Below are positions 51,501 to 57,870 of a DNA stretch of 64,000 nucleotides, piece by piece. The stretch's first letter is position 1. Every line of letters begins with the position of its first letter. Position numbers and translations under genes: made by a program. The DNA comes from Amphiduros pacificus (taxonomy: Eukaryota > Annelida > Polychaeta > Phyllodocida > Hesionidae). The notes beneath the pieces were generated by a model. It made no database searches and was not told the DNA's origin. It saw nothing but the letters and a program-made list of their open reading frames with translations. Where the stretch lies: assembly GCA_949316495.1 (NCBI GenBank), contig OX439001.1, positions 48,956,556 through 49,020,555 of the forward strand. The letters run 5' to 3'.

Positions 51501-54500
51501 ATAATATGACATATTGTTTTTTATGTAAAAAGAGACATTATAATATATGAATATATTAAATTAAAATGGATAAAGATAGATTAAATTGAAAAAGATTAGA
51601 TTATATATATTATTAGTTTAGAATAGATTACACACAATAGAATCAAATAAATTCGGATAAAATAGAATGAGATAGATTAGAATGGCATATATTAGCATAG
51701 AATAAAACAGACAGAATAGATAATAATATTATTTAGGACAGAATAGAAAGGATTAGGACAGGTTTAAAATATATTAGAATAGAATAGGTTAAAATAGAGT
51801 AGATTAGAAGATTAATATAAAATTGTAAGATGATTATGATTATTTTTTGTAGAGGAATATGCTACCAGCATATGTGGGATGTACAAACGAGGCCGGGGCT
51901 GGTTCCTTTAACAGAATGAAAGTGATAATGGCAGACCATGTTGATACAGCCAAGAATTATATATTTGATGAAGCCTCTACAGACCTGCTTGACAAACTCG
52001 CCATTTTACAGGTAGGAATTATAAAAGAACTGGAAGAGATTAAAGTATTTTGTAAGGAATACTATTTGCAGGATTGCATGCCGCTTAACTGATTGTTTCA
52101 TGATTTTTTTAAATGTGGTTGCTGTCTCATCTCCATATACTGTGCCACCTTCTAATTATTTTTTTGCCACATACGTTCTTGGAATTCTTGAAAGTGAAAT
52201 GTTAGGTTTTAAGATTTTAACTTTTAAGATTTAGGAGTTGTAGCACATCTCGTGACATGTCTACATGCATGCCATATTTATAAACAAATCAGATACATGA
52301 TGGCAAGATTAAAGCTACTTCAGAAGGTCATTCACCCAAAATTAGAAAATAGCACTTGAGAAACAGCCGACCTGAGCAGCATGTTGATACCAGCATAAAC
52401 ACTGGCAAGACCACTCCTGATTTTTTTTTTGTCGAGGCTTACCATGGATATGATTCCAGAATTCAACCTGCCAAATAGTCCTTCATGTTCAACTTGATCT
52501 TATAATACAACACAATCAATAGCTGTATTCATGTATTTCATGACTTTCCTTGTTTCGTCATCACAGAATGAAATATTGGAGCAGTTGTCTTGGGTGATCA
52601 ATGAAGTAGCAGCTGATGTAAGTGCCCTCTATGAGCCATTTTGGGAAACTCCAAGCAATACCAAGATGCTGAGAAAGGCCTACTTAGGAGGTATGATATT
52701 CATCAAAAGTTCCATATATTTGATTTGAAGTAAACCACCATTAATTAAACACTGTATGAAATGCTTGATACTTTTAATGAAAGCAGCTAAAGAAGGAGTG
52801 ATAAAATGATTGAAAAAGAAGTTTGAAAAATGGTCTTGGTTAATTTTTGTTGCAGGGATTATCTACATTGTATCCCAGATAAAGAGTCTGCTTCAGGATG
52901 CTGGTATTGATGATCTTCGTCCACACAGCCAACCATCAGCACAAGGTGTCCCTGGAACCAGATGGGAGTCAGAATCCCCACACAGTGCCACAACATCAAC
53001 AGGGCTCTCAAGGCTGAAAACAGAGGATGTACCACACACTTACCTTGATCAGAAATATAGCATTCCTGCACAACAGCAGGAGTCAAAGCCAAATATTGCT
53101 GGTGTATTGACAAATGCTGATGTCAAGCACCCACAAGGTGGCAGCACTTTGAAATGTAAACTGTCCAGGAAAAGATGCTGGAGTTCCACAGCAGAAGAAG
53201 AGGCCAGATCACATGTTAAGTCAACAAAATCAATCAAACTGGAAAAAATTAAAGCTTCACCCAGCAAAGCTGCCTCAACTGCATGTTCTGATTGTGGTAT
53301 GAAGGTTAAAAGTAAGAAGCCATGTCAGAGGTGTGGCCACCAACGAGGCCAGGCAGGTGCCAGGCAGGTGGGAACGGCAGATGATGCAGCCTCCACTTCA
53401 GTTGCATACCCAAGAAAACCCAATATTATGATACAGGGACAAATATCCACCAATGACTCTGATCGACAAGAAGTTCCATTGAGAATAGTATCTACCCACA
53501 GTCTGAACAAAAAGCACCAAAGAGAGAAAGTCAGGATGGTACAAGCCTCAGAAGATATCCTATCACTGGGTGGAAAGGACATGTCTGTATCTGGAGTGGA
53601 CCCAGTTTTTGCTGAACTTGTGGCTAAGTTGGTAGAATCACAGATGAAAAACCAGAGGCAGAAAGAAGTTGTGACTGTTAAGATCCCAGAAGCAGGGCTT
53701 CTTAACAATGCAAGTGTTCACCCCCAAGAGAGGAGTGGTGTACAAACAAGTAAGGGAGGCACCTTGCGTAGCAGCCCAGCAAGTAGCAGGTCGCAGTCAC
53801 GCCTTTCTCTTAGCCTGAAAGGCAGTCCAGCAAGGACAGCCAATGTTAAAACAGAACCGGGCAGTCCTGCTGATCTGAATAAGAGAAAGAAACCGGAGGA
53901 TTGTAAGTTAGAATCATTTGAATGTATATCTTGGTTTGGGAATAAATCTAATTACGGTAGCTTCTGCAGCCTGAGTGGCATTGGGGGCTATGGTATCAGG
54001 CTCTGTCTGTGTGTCCATCTATCAACAAAAACTTCAACATATTGCAATATCGTTTTAGCTGTTTGAATTACATGCACTACATTTTTACTGCATATGCATG
54101 AAGGCCTGCATTCGATACTCTCAAACATGACCATGACCTGTTTTTCAATGTCAGAAACTTCAAAATTTCACCAAATACTTGTTTTTATTAGAAATATAAT
54201 GTAAGCTGCTAAACACCAGATAAGTGACCTCTTGACCTACTTACCGTATTATCCCTAATTGTCTCCCCAGGGGTGGAAACCTTGACTCTGAGGGGCTATT
54301 AATTTGTGACCGACTGACATGCAAAGACCAGGGTTCAAAATTGAGTGTTTTTCAGATTCAAAATAGATGCTTATTACCTAAATGATCACATCTTGTTGCA
54401 CTTGAAGAATAATTTGATAGTAAGAATAATTCTACAGCACAGTATTATTCAATATATTTTAGATGAACTTAAATAAATATGAATATATCAGTCCATACAC

Positions 54501-55328
54501 AAAACAACTAAGCATGTTAAGTATTGAAATTTACATTCTGTTATCATCAGTGTTGAGCACTGTAGTTCCACCACTTGACCACATTCCTATAGGATAATTA
54601 ACCATTTAAGTTACAAGAGGCTGGGGTGTGCTACTGGGCACCATAATGTGATCCACATGTGACCCTCACTCAGGTGTCAGATCTTACACATGATGCAACA
54701 TGGGGAGTTGTTTACAGTGAAAAATCATGTGAAATTGTGAAATATTAAACAGGTGTTTGTGGCATATAGTCATTTTCTTTGATATGTTTGCTTGAGTATT
54801 GCAAGTGAAGTTGTGAGTATGAAATATGGTAAAAAGTTCAAGTGTGTGATAATAGCCACTGACTAAGCAAGTTCAGGCGATTAAATGCTGCTGTTTATGA
54901 GAAATCAACTACATACTTTGTATAGGAACTGGCCTACTGACCTACTTTTGAATCATGAGTGCTAAAAATAGACCACGACAAAGCAAGATCATATGATAAC
55001 TGCTGCTGTTCAAGTCAGCTGTATTCATTGTGAAGGTATTATTTAAGCCTGCTAAAAAAAACCTCGTTTAAGAGGAAGTAAAGCAATTTTAGGTTTCATC
55101 TTTTAGCTCCCACATCCCAAGGGGCATATAAACGATGGATTAGGGCTCTGTAAAATGTATATTTTTATTAACATGAAATAACATGAATTTTGATATTTGA
55201 TAATTGAAAGACCCTGTCTTTGTATTGTTTCAGATGGTTTGATAGACTTGACAGTAGACTCTGACACTGACAGTGATGAAAGCCTGCCCGATATTAGCTG
55301 GAAATCAAATAGGAACCTGAGGTCTTGA
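8227..55328 (+). CDS. Giant FHA domain / SLIP-GC-type GTPase fusion protein (25 coding exons, 5571 aa)
   Basis: All exons were read by frame and GT-AG junctions: 8227-8291, 8487-8689, 10484-10593, 15533-15595, 18348-18635, 19197-30591, 30767-31399, 31988-32189, 43335-43418, 43824-44049, 44273-44500, 44672-44869, 45779-45960, 46923-47256, 47405-47524, 48121-48303, 48422-48580, 49413-49616, 50380-50549, 51027-51186, 51403-51486, 51853-52011, 52567-52690, 52856-53902, 55234-55328. They sum to 16,716 bases with no frame break. Domains are FHA (about 20-130), acidic disordered region (244-4250), GTPase (P-loop at 4369-4377), helical stalk (to about 5190) and a SUMO/zinc tail (5193-5571). Family knowledge: SLIP-GC (NUGGC) is a nuclear dynamin-related GTPase of about 800 residues. 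Inference: a genome-maintenance scaffold. The weak link is the 11.1-kb intron 32190-43334, whose donor is mediocre (GTAGCT). The alternative is two adjacent genes, but no separate start for the GTPase half was found. Confidence 0.7.
8880..10110. repeat. Degenerate 20-22 bp minisatellite in intron
   Basis: Imperfect units of the form GGGATAATGGTCACAGAGTA run through this intron and vary in length and sequence. The array is interrupted by the TIR element at 9148-9793, and it resumes with the same unit on the far side, so the array is older than the insertion. Confidence 0.75.
9148..9793 (+). mobile_element. TIR transposon with CpG-rich promoter-like core and a first-exon-like ORF
   Basis: Perfect 13-bp terminal inverted repeats (CATGGGTGCTGGT / ACCAGCACCCATG) bound a 646-bp insert. 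If the ends are set one base inward, the flanks read GGTAATGC and GGTAATGG, a possible 8-bp target duplication with 7 of 8 matching; this would suit hAT- or P-like elements. Inside is a CpG-rich block with TTTTCGCGCGAAAATG (9438 on), where the ATG opens an ORF of about 36 codons that ends at a good splice donor (CAAAG|GTAAGC near 9560). No downstream transposase is present. It looks like a deletion derivative that kept a parent's promoter and first exon. Confidence 0.65.
10898..10941. repeat. Short hairpin repeat, copy 1 (degenerate)
   Basis: GTGGCTAGTGATGTG is answered by CATATCACAGCCGC with partial pairing. It belongs to the same family as 11125-11177 and 12426-12486. Confidence 0.45.
11125..11177. 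repeat. Short hairpin repeat, copy 2
   Basis: The stem TGTCAAAGTGGCTGGGATTA pairs with the arm ATATCACAGCCCGCTTTGACA across a short loop, leaving only a few mismatches or G-T pairs. Confidence 0.6.
11957..12315. mobile_element. MITE with 17-bp TIRs and TTAA flanks
   Basis: GGTCTATAATCCACAAT at the left end is repeated as its exact reverse complement at the right end, and both outer edges are TTAA. Insertion at TTAA with perfect TIRs fits a piggyBac-type non-autonomous element, although TA-target families are also possible. The element is 359 bp including TTAA, with a CpG-containing core (TGACGTCA near 12080) and no coding capacity. The perfect TIRs suggest fairly recent insertion. Confidence 0.75.
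12426..12486. repeat. Short hairpin repeat, copy 3
   Basis: The stem TTTGTCCAAAGTGGTTGGGA pairs with TATCACAGCCCGCTTTGGAC plus AAA. Relative to copy 2 an extra C in the left arm is matched by an extra G in the right arm, so pairing is kept. A fourth, one-armed relative (CTCATATCACAGC) lies near 12658. Confidence 0.6.
13324..13661. mobile_element. Short TIR element (CAAGCCTTGA family)
   Basis: The left end CAAGCCTTGAAATA and the right end TATGTCAAGGCTTG form an imperfect terminal inverted repeat. GTTAT flanks both sides as a candidate 5-bp target duplication. The subterminal region holds GGCCACCAGA- and TCTGGTGGCC-type inverted pieces. A relative of the right end in reverse orientation lies at 50642-50710. 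Confidence 0.55.
14528..15134. mobile_element. TIR transposon with promoter-like CpG core
   Basis: TGCAGTCTTCCCGATA at the left is matched by TATCGGGAAGACTGCA at the right, a perfect 16-bp inverted repeat. Subterminal GGTCCGG / TCGGTCCGGGAAAA blocks are repeated. The core contains TCGCGCCAAAA (E2F-type) and CACTTCCGG (ETS-type) just ahead of ATGGCGACC near 14828, which opens a 12-codon ORF (MATSCLICVVKH). It may be another non-autonomous element that kept a parental promoter. No transposase was seen. Confidence 0.65.
15764..17817. mobile_element. Satellite-carrying non-autonomous element, copy 1
   Basis: The left block is a 33-bp near-palindrome (ACCCTCAGCC...GGCTGAGGGT, 15764-15796), then a GTATG/TCTG microsatellite, then a tandem array of about 145-150 bp monomers in two alternating types (dimer of about 290 bp). 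The right block runs from about 17700 to GATGCCTATGTTT and includes GGGCTGAGGGT, an inverted match to the left end. The same left and right blocks bound 34094-36313, so this is one mobile family and not a local satellite. Each monomer contains TTTTCAAGGTCACAGGGACA. Bivalve elements with microsatellite plus core-repeat architecture are known (pearl/CvA type, often assigned to Helitrons); assignment here is only by architecture. Confidence 0.7.
18348..18635 (+). CDS. Coding exon 5, Ser/Arg-rich linker
   Basis: TTTTAG acceptor, 96 codons (residues 148-243), CAACAG|GTACAC donor. The peptide is rich in Ser, Arg and Pro with repeated SP/TP sites (LSPG, ISPVP, TLSPTG, DSPW), which are typical proline-directed kinase targets. 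It links the FHA domain to the giant acidic exon and is probably disordered. Confidence 0.85.
18975..19085. mobile_element. Possible tRNA-derived SINE fragment
   Basis: A GGTTAGAGCTGG phrase followed by GGTTTGAATCCC (19028-19039) resembles a degenerate A-region and B box of a tRNA-derived SINE. It lies in the intron about 110 bases before the giant exon. The body does not match the better SINEs at 38664 and 50711. Confidence 0.35.
19197..30591 (+). CDS. Giant acidic exon (coding exon 6; residues 244-4041)
   Basis: One 11,395-base exon, TTTCCAG acceptor and AAAGG|GTGAGT donor, is open throughout. Its product is extremely rich in Glu, Asp, Ser, Asn and Gln with no predicted fold. The N-terminal part has weak, long-period repeats (phrases such as ENIP, CPG and ATNTV recur). 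Two KEN-box motifs occur close together (KENVAP near 23119, KENVPP near 23171). A basic patch, GKKRKRESLS (about 22222), and others (TKRQC, VKRKSD, HKRKHE at 28870-29215) are likely nuclear localisation signals. Two in-frame minisatellites (51 bp and 78 bp units) lie inside. A near-identical 10-residue pair (DSEVYNA twice) occurs at 26920-26960. The scaffold logic resembles MDC1-type proteins, but no sequence homology is claimed. Confidence 0.9.
25131..26040 (+). repeat. In-frame 51-bp minisatellite (17-aa unit, about 18 copies)
   Basis: The unit consensus is DKENQKVSTDEDHQVGE. It is highly acidic, keeps the frame in every copy and includes several copies with a KEN tripeptide (DKENQ or NKENQ). 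Copies range from near-identical in the middle to diverged at the right end (HHQVDEDEEN type), as expected for an array that grows and shrinks by unequal exchange. Confidence 0.9.
27076..28785 (+). repeat. In-frame 78-bp minisatellite (26-aa unit, 22 copies)
   Basis: The core of the unit is SSQSDKQEVDLPPETSEVED followed by STELPK. I count 22 units; 16 keep an SQ dipeptide at the same place and 14 read SQSD. The central 12 or 13 units are nearly identical and the flanks are diverged. All copies keep the frame. SQ followed by acidic residues suits ATM/ATR-type phosphorylation and CK2 priming (inference). Confidence 0.9.
30767..32189 (+). CDS. Coding exons 7-8: acidic linker and start of the pre-GTPase helix
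   Basis: Exon 30767-31399 (211 residues, ending phase 1) is acidic, Ser-rich and disordered, with clusters such as FDDDDEF and SNSQDTDSEEE. Exon 31988-32189 encodes a basic helical stretch (WSRVSDVLEKHRLRQLIKHE) and ends NAENYMNR with a split AG-A codon. If the donor at 32190 is not used, translation stops at once (TAG at 32191-32193), giving a 4320-residue FHA-only isoform. AATAAA lies at 33081. If it is used, the next exon in phase is 43335. Confidence 0.8.
32259..33074 (+). repeat. 48-bp GC-rich minisatellite, 17 units
   Basis: Seventeen head-to-tail units of 48 bp contain GGCCGCCCGGTCAGA and are almost identical. Because 48 is a multiple of 3 the plus-strand frames stay open, giving a false 302-codon ORF. 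Variation between units is almost all non-synonymous in that frame (R/Q/P, H/R, V/A, G/S, P/L), so I regard it as non-coding. It lies in the large intron, or in the 3' UTR of the short isoform. Confidence 0.9.
33076..34093. other. Intron sequence, nothing recognised
   Basis: This is AT-rich intronic DNA. AATAAA occurs at 33081-33086, a possible poly(A) signal for the short isoform. A phrase near 33228-33298 (ATAGTAATTTTATTGCTTTTA and following) recurs at about 36458-36535, so a repeat brackets the satellite element. No exon or RNA gene was recognised. Confidence 0.5.
34094..36313. mobile_element. Satellite-carrying non-autonomous element, copy 2
   Basis: It has the same left palindrome (34094-34126), GTATG microsatellite, two-type 145-150 bp monomer array and right block (GTGACGTTTTGTTCACAAAT through GATGCCTATGTTT) as 15764-17817, in the same orientation. 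The arrays differ in monomer number and order, so array length evolves after insertion. The minus-strand ORFs of about 96 codons that recur here are by-products of the monomer. Confidence 0.7.
36844..39708 (+). repeat. Tandem segmental duplication, left copy (2865 bp)
   Basis: This block recurs immediately downstream with an offset of 2865. I found only a few differences, for example ATTATATG/ATAATATG and GATACAG/GAGACAG. It contains a SINE, a GTGACCTTTTGTGACCTTGCA short tandem repeat near 38300 and an older dispersed repeat near 37980-38120 that also occurs near 45985-46135. No coding exon was found. Confidence 0.92.
38664..38976 (+). mobile_element. tRNA-derived SINE
   Basis: The head has an A box (TGGCACAGTTGG, 38676-38687) and a B box (GGTTCGATCCC, 38741 on) within a tRNA-like arm (GGCTGTGCCA pairs back to TGGCACAG). 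A conserved body (CTGACTGGGTGAGTGGTCAT) and an AACAAACAAA tail follow. No intact tRNA cloverleaf is predicted, because the anticodon region is expanded. Confidence 0.85.
39709..42575 (+). repeat. Tandem segmental duplication, right copy (2867 bp)
   Basis: This near-identical copy of 36844-39708 begins at a CTGGTCCAATT junction. The breakpoint shows only a CT overlap, which suggests end-joining or replication slippage and not recombination between long repeats. One single-base indel was noted near the end (ACTCACAAAC versus ACTCATCACAC). An assembly duplicate of two haplotypes remains possible. Confidence 0.92.
41529..41841 (+). mobile_element. tRNA-derived SINE, duplicated copy
   Basis: This is the same SINE as at 38664, carried along by the 2865-bp tandem duplication. 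It is not an independent insertion. Confidence 0.85.
43335..45960 (+). CDS. GTPase domain of SLIP-GC/NUGGC type (coding exons 9-13)
   Basis: Exons 43335-43418, 43824-44049, 44273-44500, 44672-44869 and 45779-45960. All nucleotide-binding motifs are present: G1 GDTGSGKSS (residues 4369-4377), G2 Thr in TSGMRACTAVV, G3 DLPGVRD (4548-4554) and G4 TKTD (4614-4617). The TSGMRACTA and EITFLTK phrases are characteristic of the nuclear GTPase SLIP-GC family (recalled, not aligned). The protein should bind and hydrolyse GTP. Exon 43335-43418 begins with one base that completes a codon, so it needs an upstream exon ending in phase 2. The exon ending at 32189 supplies this. No initiator ATG with good context precedes the exon. 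Confidence 0.88.
45985..46850. repeat. Dispersed repeat remnants in intron
   Basis: About 45985-46135 (CTTGCTCTGTTTCCA, CATGATAATATTTAGGCCTGG) is a diverged relative of 37980-38120 and 40845-40985. From about 46535 a GTCCCCCGCCTCGACAAAGT block begins another repeat-like segment of some 300 bases. No coding content was recognised. Confidence 0.4.
46923..52690 (+). CDS. Helical stalk region of the GTPase (coding exons 14-23)
   Basis: Exons 46923-47256, 47405-47524, 48121-48303, 48422-48580, 49413-49616, 50380-50549, 51027-51186, 51403-51486, 51853-52011 and 52567-52690 give residues 4626-5192. The first encodes a heptad-like coiled coil (QQMEPLKEDIELLDGEIEDK) with an acidic insert (GSDNEDDVDEE). 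Later family phrases include ARNEYSQRQIKRDF, EVFCVSSTDYLKIKG and YVGCTNEAGAGSFNRMK. The arrangement matches the helical bundle that follows the GTPase in dynamin-like proteins. An extra acidic patch (EEEYESSEEEDNEDED) in exon 48121-48303 is probably a surface loop. All junctions are GT-AG and in frame. Confidence 0.87.
47505..47885 (+). repeat. Exon-edge minisatellite with splice-donor copies (first case)
   Basis: The exon end GACTTCAAGGCTGGACTCAGG and its donor GTATGT recur in the intron as GATTTCAAGGCTGGACTCGG|GGTAAAC (near 47609), GGCTTCAAGACTGGGCTTAGG|GTAGGC (near 47789) and a more diverged GACTTCAGGGACTCC...CAGG|GTATGA (near 47842). ACACAACAAAC phrases separate the units. The units are irregular and old. 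Confidence 0.65.
48560..49080 (+). repeat. Exon-edge minisatellite with splice-donor copies (second case)
   Basis: The true exon end is ACCAAGGAACCATG|GTATGT (donor at 48581). Units of about 57-66 bp repeat this junction some eight times, most keeping CCATGGTATGT intact (near 48640, 48705, 48768, 48825, 48954). Others have mutated donors (GTATAT near 48887, GTATCA near 49010). The intervening part is GCAGGTCACAGTCTGATTAT. A weaker series (CCAAATAGGCCAAATGGTCT) continues to about 49240. Confidence 0.85.
50642..50710 (-). mobile_element. Fragment of the CAAGCCTTGA-family TIR element
   Basis: GCCTTGACATACACACTGGC through CCTCTGTTTGGGCCAAA is a reverse-oriented relative of the right end of the element at 13324-13661. 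It directly abuts the degenerate SINE at 50711. Confidence 0.55.
50711..50935 (+). mobile_element. Degenerate tRNA-derived SINE
   Basis: It shares the head GGCCACAGTGGTGCAGTTGG and the body phrases CATTGTCCTTGTAA, GACTGGGTG and GTCATGTCAAG with the SINE at 38664, and ends ACAAACAAACAAATAAA. The B box is lost, so it is an old inactive copy. Confidence 0.75.
51530..51840. repeat. Low-complexity TAGAATAGATTA-like tract
   Basis: An irregular purine- and AT-rich tract of AGAATAGAT/TTAGAATAGA words lies in the intron between exons 51403-51486 and 51853-52011. No coding content. Confidence 0.7.
52856..55328 (+). CDS. C-terminal tail: zinc-ribbon-like motif, SUMO sites and SIM (coding exons 24-25)
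   Basis: Exons 52856-53902 and 55234-55328, residues 5193-5571. A CSDC-x9-CQRC pair (Cys 5335, 5338, 5348, 5351) looks like a short zinc ribbon. SUMO consensus sites are LKTE (Lys 5246) and VKTEPGSP (5522-5529), the latter a full phosphorylation-dependent sumoylation motif (psi-K-x-E-x-x-S-P). The last exon contains LIDLTVDSDTDSDE (5543-5556), a textbook SUMO-interacting motif with acidic phosphorylatable tail, very like the PIAS-family SIM. The protein ends NRNLRS. The rest is basic and disordered. The exon 52856 acceptor (TTGTTGCAG) and the donor GATT|GTAAGT are good. A retained-intron reading would add a different tail of about 54 residues and is less likely. Confidence 0.8.
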
Positions 55329-55530
55329 AGTGTATGAATGGATAGATATGATGAAATGCCTTATAACAGCAACAACCATATTATATTAATTAGATTTACT
55401 GCGTTATGTTAGGAGCGTTCATTTGTATTTCTTTAATTTAGAAATTATTTTTTATCTTTTTTACATATACATATTATACATATTCAATAATACATATTTT
55501 AAATCACCCTGCTAGATGTAAGAATACCAA
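55329..55530 (+). other. Start of the 3' UTR of the FHA-GTPase gene
   Basis: This AT-rich sequence follows the TGA at 55326-55328. No AATAAA lies in the first 200 bases. The first candidate hexamers are the ATTAAA words in the minisatellite that follows, and AATAAA at 56784-56789. Confidence 0.5.
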
Positions 55531-56500
55531 TCAAACAAAACATCCTGGTCATATACTGGTAGATGTAGGAATGTCAGTTAAATAATCAGATAAATAATCA
55601 GATACTGGTAGATGTTAGGCAAAAACAGTCACATCCTGAACGATGTAAGAATTGCCCATAATCCTGGTGGATATCAGAATGTTGTTAAACAGTCACATCC
55701 TGGTAGATGCAAGAATGCCATTAAACCAGTCACATCCTGGTAGATGTGAAAATGCCATTAAACAGTTGCATCCAGGTAGATGCAAGAATGCCATTAAACA
55801 GTCACATCCCGGTAGTGTGAGGATGTCATTGAACAGTCGCATCCTGGTAGTGTGAGGATGTCATTGAACAGTCGCATCCTGGTAGATGTGAGTATGCCAT
55901 TAAAACAGTCACATCCTGGTAGTGTGAGGATGTCATTGAACAGTCGCATCCTGGTAGATGTGAGTATGCCATTAAAACAGTCACATCTTGGTAGATACAA
56001 GAATGCCATTATATCAGTCGCATCCTGGTAGATGTGAAAATGCCATTAAACAGTTGCATCCAGGTAGATGCAAGAATGCCATTAAACAGTCACATCCTGG
56101 TAGATGTGAGTATGCCATTATATCAGTCACATCCTGGTAGATGTGAGGTAGCCATTAAAACAGTCACATCTTGGTAGATACAGGAATGCCATTAAACAGT
56201 CACATCCTGGTAGATGCGAGTATGCCATTATATCAGTCACATCCAGGTAAATTTAAGTATGCCAATAAAACAGTCGCATCTTGGTAGATGTGAGGATGCC
56301 ATTAAAACAGTCACATTCAGGTAGATGCAAGAATGTCATTAAACAGTCACATCCTGGTAGATGTGAGGATGCCATTAAAATAGTTGCATCCTGGTAGATG
56401 TGAGGTAGCCATTAAAACAGTTGCATCCTGGTAGATGCAAGAATGTCATTAAACAGTCACATCCTGGTAGATGTGAGGATGCCATTAAAACGGTCAAGCC
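55530..56500. repeat. 35-36 bp minisatellite downstream of the FHA-GTPase gene
   Basis: Some two dozen imperfect units read CAGTCACATCCTGGTAGATG then TGAGGATGCCATTAAA. Sub-types (TTGCATCC, GTCGCATC, GATACAAGAATG) are interspersed, which shows a complex expansion history. Most units carry ATTAAA, a common variant poly(A) signal. Confidence 0.9.
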
Positions 56501-57870
56501 AAAAAATCAGATAACCATAAACTTCCTGAAAGTCTACCATACAGATTCATTCTGGTAGATCTAAGAGCATTTGCATAAATGTTTAAAATGTCAGACCTGA
56601 TCAAATGATGTATGCTAAAATGGTTAACTAGTCAAGGACATATATTCAACAATCTGTTATTCATAATTACTGTACTATTTTCATATTTTAAATTTTTCCT
56701 TGTATTCATAAATTTCATAAATTCTCTTTGTTTCTAATGCTTCACAAGAAATATATATCCTACTGTGAAACTGTGAGATAAGAAATAAATCTAACATTTC
56801 ATTATAAGCTTTTACAGCAGCCCAGCATGTCTGGGAGAGATAATAGATTTGATTTTATAGAAAAAGTTCATCATTTGTTTTCTGTTAAATACAAATTAAG
56901 ATGACCATGAATTAGTATTTACACTAGAATTCCACAAATTATTTGAAAAATGTTAGGAGTGCTAAAGAACATTTGAATTGATCTTGCAACCCCATAACAT
57001 TTGCTCATTTATGAGTGGTGAATTGAGAAGATATGCTCATCTTTTGGGACTTTCATTTCAGGATCAATATCGATATTACAAAATGGTGCTGCTTTTAAAT
57101 AAACAAAGAAATTGTATTGCATTTGATTGCATTCCACTAAGAATAACTAACTAGTTATTTAGTTTTATTATTTTTACCTCCCAGCCATACTAATGGTTCA
57201 GGAATAGTGTCATAATTATATTTGTTCACATATCCTGTATTAGATTGAGTAAAATATAATGTTAGAATTTGTAAACAAGTTATGTGTAAAAGTTATTTGT
57301 AAACAAGTTATGTGAATGTGTAGAACACAAGACTGTTTATCCTGCATTAGAACTTTTAGCTTAAATTCAATTATATTACATAATTGATGGGATATCAAAT
57401 TTGAAACCAAATAGATATAGATACCATGTTAATGTTTAGTTTCTATATTTTTACTTTTCTTTTACACATATCCAAACATTAGAGATAAGACTTAGAAATT
57501 CTGATGTGATTATATATTTGAATAAAACTATAAAAAGTGGTATGAATTTATTTTTTATTTTTTTCCATTTGAAGAACCAATACAAATATACTGTTCTGCG
57601 AAACCAGGTCTGACTATATTTTGACATGTGTAGTGACGTCTCAATGAACAATGGGCACATGAACATTGTTCCCGTCCATTAGTGGTTAAAAGTGTCTGAA
57701 TTAAATCAAGAGTGCAAAAGTTTCTATTAAATTGAGAATACAACCCCAGGTGGACATTAGAACTATGAGAAAGGTAGTTCAAATATACCTCAATAAAAAA
57801 ACATTTTGGATTCGGCCTATCACCAACAGTGGTGCCTCCATCGCCTGCCCAGTCTCTAGCTAAGCCTCAC
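56500..57870. other. Intergenic DNA, nothing recognised
   Basis: AT-rich sequence with no exon-like ORF. AATAAA at 56784-56789 could be the distal poly(A) signal of the plus-strand gene. A TGTAAACAAGTTATGTG phrase is directly repeated at about 57268 and 57298. Confidence 0.45.

Noticed and set aside
53903-54066. Extension of the GTPase C-terminus by reading through the donor at 53903
   Set aside because: The donor GATT|GTAAGT is strong, and the downstream exon 55234-55328 is in phase and contributes a canonical SIM. The read-through peptide has no recognisable feature.
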